Source: Trichuris trichiura
Lineage: Eukaryota; Nematoda; Enoplea; Trichinellida; Trichuridae
Length of the DNA: 64,000 bases
Reading direction: 5' to 3'
NCBI GenBank assembly: GCA_037903355.1
Contig: JBAJFE010000020.1
Coordinates: 186,001 to 250,000 of the forward strand
Made by a program: the position numbers and the translations under genes. This document shows positions 58,066 through 64,000 of this stretch, one piece after another. The notes beneath the pieces were generated by a model. It did not search any database, was not told where the DNA came from, and saw only the letters and a list, made by a program, of their open reading frames with translations. Within the stretch, counting starts at the first letter, position 1; every line of letters begins with the position of its first letter.

Positions 58066-61000
58066 CGCTCATTACTGTTCATAGAAATTCCCGTGCTTAT
58101 TTAAAATTTGATAAATTCTAGATATATGAGCATAACTTAATTTGCATAAGGACTGAAATGCGTAATAACAATTCTGGTCTTTTACGCCACAAAATTCGGT
58201 GTTGCGCAGTTCACCTAAGCGCTGTGTGTTATTTCGCGAAATCCTTTACGTCTTAGCGTAAGCTATTCTCGTAGGTCAGCTTTTCCTTGTTCAGTTGTAT
58301 TTAGTCGATGCAGTTGCGTACTAATTTTGCCATGTAATAAATCAGCATTCTGGCAATGAACTTTCCCAGCCAAAGGGAGAACCCCAGTTACTGATAGCGT
58401 ATTCCGTGTCCACCTTTTATCACCAGCAGCGTCAGCACGCTCCACTCTTGATCATCTTGCCAATTCGTAGGAATAGATTGCTAAGGAAGTTCCTCCGTTT
58501 TTTCACATGCAGCAGAGATATGAATAAGCCGAAAATCCTATTTCTTGCAATCTTGGCGCTGTTGCTTATTATATTTGCTTACCCTTATGTCAGATTATAA
58601 GTTACGCAAGTGTTCTTGTCATCAAGATTCCACGTTGCGCTGTTGGCTTAACGAGAGCAATTCCAAAGGGTTTGTTACATCCTAAAGGTCTCTTTTCAAG
58701 GGTGTTGTCTTAACGTAATGAATTTTGGCTTGGTGCCATTGCCAGTAACACGTTCCCATTTGTTTCGCTGTTCAGCTTAGCATGGCGCGCTCGTCACAAA
58801 TGTTTTTTTCAATGATTCCATTTGAATCAAACTTAGGTACCAACTTGTATTTATTTTTTGCGCTTTGGGTTTTCCGCGTTTATGTTTTTGCGCTGTCAAG
58901 GATTTAACTTCCAGTTGAGGACGGATATCCGCTGCAAAAAATTGATTGTCTCATTTTGCTCATCTGGCTAGTCGTCTAGTCTTTGAGCAAAATTGTTAAT
59001 GCAAAAATGCAAAGGCGAAGTTGTGCGATTAAGCAGTTGTGCTCGCTACACTAACTTATATTGACTACGTTTAAAATCTGTTTGACTGCAAAAATTTATT
59101 TTGCTCATTGATCCTTCACTTGGCTGTTTTAATTTTACCACTGCTGCCTAGGAACAAAAAATATACACTTCATGACGCGCTGCGTTGATACATTAACAAA
59201 TTGTAAGTGAATTGGTTCAATGCTTCCCAGTTCAGGGCGTATAACTTTTTTGTTTCATTTAATGCAACTAGTTTATCCGACCTGAGCATAAGTGTTGGAG
59301 TTCAAATGGTCAAACGATACGACTATTTTCCGACAGTTTATTTCGCAAACATCGAAGTAGCACTTAACGTCAGAAGTGACAGAACCTACGTGTTCTGGGC
59401 TCAGTGACAGGACGCATTCTAAACTAGCCGTGCAAGTTTTTGTGAATAAGTAACTGTACCATTTAGTAGTAGAGAAAGCACTTCAGTTCGGATCTTCTTG
59501 CGTTTTCCGCGGAAAGTATTTTTTCGTAGCAATGTTTGCCACTATGTCCGAGTAAAGACTTGGAAACAGCTGCAAAAACTGCTCTAGAAGAGACGTTACT
59601 TATTATCCTTTATGCTGCGTGCATTTCGTTTGAAAGTTTTCTGATCGCATGGCAGTCTTTGATGGACATATGATCTGCAGAGGCTGATGTTTAAAACGTC
59701 GCTCTGGTGCTGTAGAAAAAACTTGCGTATCATAGCGAGCTTAGAACCGTTTTTCGTAGCCACATTCAAACGCTAAACTGGCAATCGGTAATGTTTTTTC
59801 TCATATCATAAACATTGCCCACAAAGGGGAAGACAAAGCCCTTCTTTAAGCAGAATAATACATGGAAGGTGAAGTCATTCTTGTCAAAATGGTCTAAGTG
59901 TCTCAGTGAAGTAGCACAAAAAACATGCGCAAACAACTCTTTTGTAGCGTAGAAGTTGCACTAGCAGAACGTACATTTCGAATTTTAAAGCAAAGTCTGG
60001 ATCTGGGGAAACGTTTTCGTAAGGATCTACAACAAGGGAGAAAAGTGTTACTAACAAGTGCTTACCACATACGAAATCCTGGTTTGAAGACAACCTGTCA
60101 TTTCGCCAAAATCTCAGTCTTTTTACTGGCTTTCAATCAGCCACTGTTACGCCAGGTGCAAATAGCAGTATGTCATTGTCCTCGTAGCTCGCCAACCTTA
60201 GGAACGTAAAACAAGAAAAAAAACAGATTTCCACGTTTTGCAAGCATCCTTACGTACTTGTAAGCTCGTTTGAGTGCGTCCTTCCGCATTGAAACCCATT
60301 CTAACTGTTTATCCATAGCTTTCGTCGTTACCAAACGTCTGCGCCGTGTTTACCTGTTGCTAGGAAGCTTTCTATTTTTGGTGATTATTCCCTACAAATA
60401 TTTCAAATTAACCATCAGTATTGACTTATTGCAACTGTTCAGTAGAAACATTATTAGGTTGAATACTCAGGAAATTTCTAAAATCTTAAACCGTCACTAT
60501 TTCGCGCACTAGTTTTTCGTACCGTGTCTACTATGATACCAGTATCTCATTGTTATATATCACTAAATGCTCTAAAACTTCCCCTAAGCAGAAGTGCGTA
60601 CAAGCAAACAGTACCGCGTAATGACTGGGCTTCAGAACAGAGCTTGCTTGCTTACATCTTGATTTTTTTTCACCCTTCAATGAGTGTTGAATTTTGCCGT
60701 TGGAAAAGAGGGCAGACTTTGATTGCTGCTGTAGACCTGCACAAATCGTAAGCACAACGTCATGTTGAGATCTGACTTTTCGAACAGCCAGGCTGCTTTT
60801 GCACAAGCTTAGTAAGATAAAGAACTCAGTTGTTGCAGTATCCCATTGCTAACACCTTCTTTGTCCACCATGCGGAATGAATGGCCTTTTAGTTCTCTCA
60901 ATAGCATGATGGCTGCTGCGTCATTTACTACTAATGATAGGCAGTTCGCAATTTCAATTCATTGTTCTCCATAAAAAATCCATTACAATGCTACATTCCG

Positions 61001-61907
61001 TAACTGTACATTACGTACTACGATTGGACACCTTATCCGATCATAAATTAGCAGGAACGTTTTATGCTGCTGCTTTTCTCCGCATTACAATCATTTTGAG
61101 ATTTGGATTTTAGTTGCGTCCTTTTTGGACTATATTAAACGCTTTGCCTTAGACTGCTACTTACATGCAAGAACATTACGCGGTCAACTTTATCCAGTGC
61201 ATTTTGGGCGCTGGACTGAAGGAAAAGAAGGAAGGGGCAGCGCTGATCTTTGGCGGCGATGGACGTAACTTGCGCGATATTGTATTCCAGAAGATTTTCA
61301 GGATTGCAGGAGCCAACGGAGTTGAATTTTTCAATTTTCTATTGCGCTCCGGTTCTTATCGGGCAGCTCTCTTTAGGTTGGTCATATAAAAGCGGGCGTT
61401 TCCGGTCTGATGACCATTCCGGCGGTGTCTCTAACAATACGCGAGTTCGAAGCAGACGGTGCGATCGTACTAACAGCTAGCCACAGCCCAGGTGGGCAGA
61501 ACGGTGACTTTGGAATCAAGTTCAGTGGGGGCCCGGTTTGCATCAGTGTTGCTGAAAACATTTATCAACCGACCAAGACAATAACTCATTCTTCTACGTG
61601 TCCAGAACTTCTGATCATATATACCTCTGCCGGTTCTCAAAGAGTGGACATAGGTTGGGAAAGCGCTCTCTGATTTCGAAGACATTCTTGCTTCACGGGG
61701 CAATAAATGTTTTATAGATGACGTTGGGCAATGGCTGTTGTGATTTTTGACTCGATCGAACAATAGTCGAATCGTATGGAGCGCATGTTGGACTTCTATC
61801 TGCTCGATTCCCTCTTTTTCGAGTCAATTAATGGAAAACGTTTCTGAGGTAAGGGTACAAAAAATCTCAACCGAATTGTTAGCTTGTTAAGCCAGCCGTT
61901 TAGTGTT

Positions 61908-62151
61908 GAAAATGTGGTTTCTTGGTACGGGAGCGTATGTTTTCATAATGTAAAAGTTTTATTACGGAAGTATTCCCGTTTAATGTGCTAAATAACTCCG
62001 GAGCTTTCGGGTCGACCGAGACCCGTCTTCAGCGGTTGTGAATTACCTAATTCACAACCGCTGAAGATGGGTCTCGGTCGACCCGAAAGCTTCGGAGTTA
62101 TTTAGCACATTAAACGGGAATACTTCCGTAATAAAACTTTTACATTATGAA
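61908..62151. mobile_element. foldback element (copy 5), near-perfect hairpin, 14-bp target duplication
   Basis: Begins GAAAATGTGGTTTCTTGGTA, followed by ~100-nt almost perfect inverted arms (61935-62046 and 62051-62150) around a 4-nt centre. Flanked by exact 14-bp repeats AGCCGTTTAGTGTT (61894-61907 and 62152-62165); copy A at ~45527 shows one copy of the equivalent site, proving the insertion. Each arm carries CTGAAGA, a GGGTC/GACCC stem, GAAA and a GCT-NCGG-AGT mini-hairpin (plus strand from 62061; minus strand from 62032). It is the youngest-looking member of its family here. Confidence 0.93.
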
Positions 62152-62434
62152 AGCCGTTTAGTGTTAGTATTGTAGGCAGTTTGATGAAATAATATTGCGA
62201 AAGCGTCCCGGCCATTTTTAACGCACTCGTTTTCATAAGAACTATGTTTCATTAGAGCACAAGTTTCGCTGTAATATTTAATAATTTTCATCCCGGAGTT
62301 TTCAAATTAAAACACTTTATCGCTGATGACAGATCAAGATTGGACTTGAGAGCTCCAAGATTGAAATCACTAAATTTTGTGGTGGGACTTCTACCGTAAC
62401 GAAAATAACACGTGCTTTACGTCAAGCTCACAGA

Positions 62435-62785
62435 TAGTCAATCGAAGGGATCTACGGCTTCGTTTGACGACAGTAGAGCCCGATATAGAAGACTTACTTC
62501 GCTCGCATGTGCGTAGCCAGTCTCTTTGACGCCGCTTTTGACTGACGTGAAGTAGTAAAGTATCACAGACTGGTACAGCGCTGTCATGAACATGCAGCTA
62601 ATGAATCTGAAAATGGCTTGAAAGCACTGGTGCGTACTAAGCTGACACGAAAGTCGCCGAAAAAAGGCCCTTCTTTACCGTTGCATCTTTTCTTCCCATT
62701 CACCGCGGGAGTTGGTAGAACGTTTATGCGCAGGGGGCAGTGACGAGCTCGACCGTGAGAAACAGTGGGATACAGTGTGATAACA
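62435..62785. other. sequence replacing PGM exons 5-9 in copy B
   Basis: Homology to copy A stops after CACGTGCTTTACGTCAAGCT and resumes at TAAATTTTGCAG in intron 9. The ~350 nt between match nothing else I can see in the window and have no supported coding content. Confidence 0.6.
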
Positions 62786-62928
62786 GTTTCTTAAATTTTG
62801 CAGCTGCGTTATCTTTGCTTTTTGTCGTGACATTTCAAGTCCTATCAAAGCCGCTGATCGACATAACATTTGCTCTGTCCGCGGTTAAGAAGTTCGTTCG
62901 ACGCATCGAACCCATAGTGATCACTTGA

Positions 62929-64000
62929 GATGGTCACTACAATTTTCGACTTGAGAAAAGTTACTTTGATCGTTTTGTCTTAAACACTCGTCTTAGATTT
63001 GCTCACTGGCAGACGGCATGCTCTTATGTAGTCCATTTTGCTTTTTTTTTTGTGTATTTTAGCTGGCCACTTAGCTGAACTTTCTTTCCATTTCAACTTT
63101 TTCCTGGCCACACTGGTGTGATTTAAAGCCGGTTTTCGTGTTGCTCACCAAAATTATCACTCTAATCAAAAGCTTACCTCGACGTCTCGCTTCAGAGGCG
63201 ACATTTTGTCGCAGGAGTATCCTGTGCCCTTGCAACGTTGAAGACTGAACATACCTGCCCGTTAGTAAAATGTTGCTTAGGGAGGGAAAACTTCGTTTAG
63301 GCTTTCATGCTACGCACCTACTATTTCCTGTGACGATTTCCTCAGTTTGCTCATTTGAATACGCTTTCGGTGTTAGCATTATTTTTGTATCGTATAAATG
63401 AAAGCAAGCTGTTCGACTGTTAAGATACTTTCTTGGTGAAGCGTTCAAAAAGTACATTGTCCTATTTTCAGCGTCCGCGCCCAGATAGACGTTGTAGGTA
63501 GAGCAAGGTTTTTCCCGAAAGCTTCATCAATAAACTTTTGCAACGATTGAGCAACTTGCTTCCGTTTGTGCAACAAAAACCTACACACCCCTTGTGAAAA
63601 TTTATCTCTATATTTTTGCATTGCATTAGTTCAGCCCAACTGTGTTCCGTAAGAGTTTTGGCTAGTGAAGTTAGTGCTGCTGTGCGCGCTTACTAGTCGC
63701 GTAGGACATTAACGCCGGTTCGGAATCGAAACTGATTAAGAACTCAGGAGCAGCTGTTGTCCCACACGTTCAGCCAGAAGGTAAACAATTTATTTAACTA
63801 TTCTTTTGCCTATTTCAGAAATTGTCGACTCATTCTTTAGAAAGGCTTTCATCTGCGTACTCTATTCTGCATAGGCTAAGTAACGTAGGTGGTAGCATCG
63901 TGTTTGAAACCATTATTTAGCTAAATAGTAAAACTTTTACAGCGATGCAGCTCCAACGTTCTGTCGGAGTGGCTGTTGGCTTTCGAATAGTTCGAATTGT
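62929..64000. other. 3' flank of the PGM pseudogene, duplicated, no gene
   Basis: Collinear with 47174-48420 of copy A minus the MITE. AATAAA at ~63530 is kept. No open frame is supported. Confidence 0.6.

Larger units (their letters stand above)
61153..62928 (+). pseudogene. phosphoglucomutase pseudogene (exons 2-4 and 10 only)
   Basis: An unprocessed copy of the PGM gene at 41329. Exon 2 (61153-61320) and exon 3 (61377-61653) are still open; exon 3 has a 9-nt deletion in the loop after GIKF but keeps TASHSPGG. Exon 4 (from 61718) has a 1-nt deletion in GGG.CAATGG, a TAG at 61764 in the original frame, and a ~22-nt deletion removing the end of the exon. Exons 5-9 are missing. The exon 10 relic ends at 62928, with its acceptor changed from TTTCAG to TTTCAA. 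Exon 1 was never included in the duplication. No functional enzyme can be made, although exons 2-3 alone could still be transcribed. Confidence 0.95.
57157..64000 (+). repeat. segmental duplication, copy B (runs off the window)
   Basis: Diverged copy of 41438-48420 in the same orientation. Relative to copy A it has gained a ~690-bp composite insertion near 57.38-58.07 kb and a foldback element at 61908, lacks the 48183 MITE, and has lost the ~1.2 kb holding PGM exons 5-9, replaced by ~350 bp of unrelated sequence (62435-62785). Confidence 0.95.

Overview
The window looks like nuclear DNA of a clade I parasitic nematode, most likely a whipworm (Trichuris-type). A major sperm protein (MSP) domain gene marks it as nematode. 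Genes are split by many very short introns, mostly 47-70 nt, and a moderate GC content also fits. Reading frames had to be joined across introns by hand; every spliced model below keeps frame and phase through all its junctions, which is the main support for the exon coordinates.

Layout. 1.2-1.9 kb: a small three-exon gene of unknown function. 3.7-13.4 kb (minus): an atypical copine of about 1739 aa, with an N-terminal membrane segment, a long Ser/Thr-rich middle and a C-terminal copine-type vWA domain. 13.4-23.8 kb: no gene recognised, several repeats. 23.8-24.5 kb: MSP-domain gene. 28.8-31.0 kb: a decayed reading frame, a lone signal-peptide exon and a 386-aa GNAT-like gene. 31.1-33.5 kb (minus): vezatin. 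35.2-37.8 kb: mitochondrial ribosomal protein mL38. 41.3-47.2 kb: a ten-exon phosphoglucomutase (PGM) gene. 51.5-52.0 kb (minus): a small secreted, furin-site-containing precursor ending in a strongly cationic peptide. 53-55.3 kb: degraded coding sequence on both strands. 57.2-64.0 kb: a second copy of 41.4-48.4 kb carrying a dead, partial PGM.

The two copies lie about 15.7 kb apart, consistent with tandem duplication of one unit; the second copy runs off the window end. Because each copy provides an 'empty site' for the other, insertions can be read directly: a TA-duplicating MITE in copy A, and two foldback elements in copy B.

Three observations stand out. (1) The cationic peptide precursor at 51.5-52.0 kb looks like an undescribed host-defence-type or signalling peptide gene. 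(2) A dispersed foldback family makes ~14-bp target duplications, and most members carry a CTGANGA / stem / GAAA core resembling a hammerhead ribozyme. (3) The intact-looking PGM gene keeps its catalytic serine and metal loop but has lost the conserved phosphate-binding loop, so it may be a pseudoenzyme. Vezatin and the copine are both known from cell-adhesion sites in other animals; no operon-like coupling is visible here.
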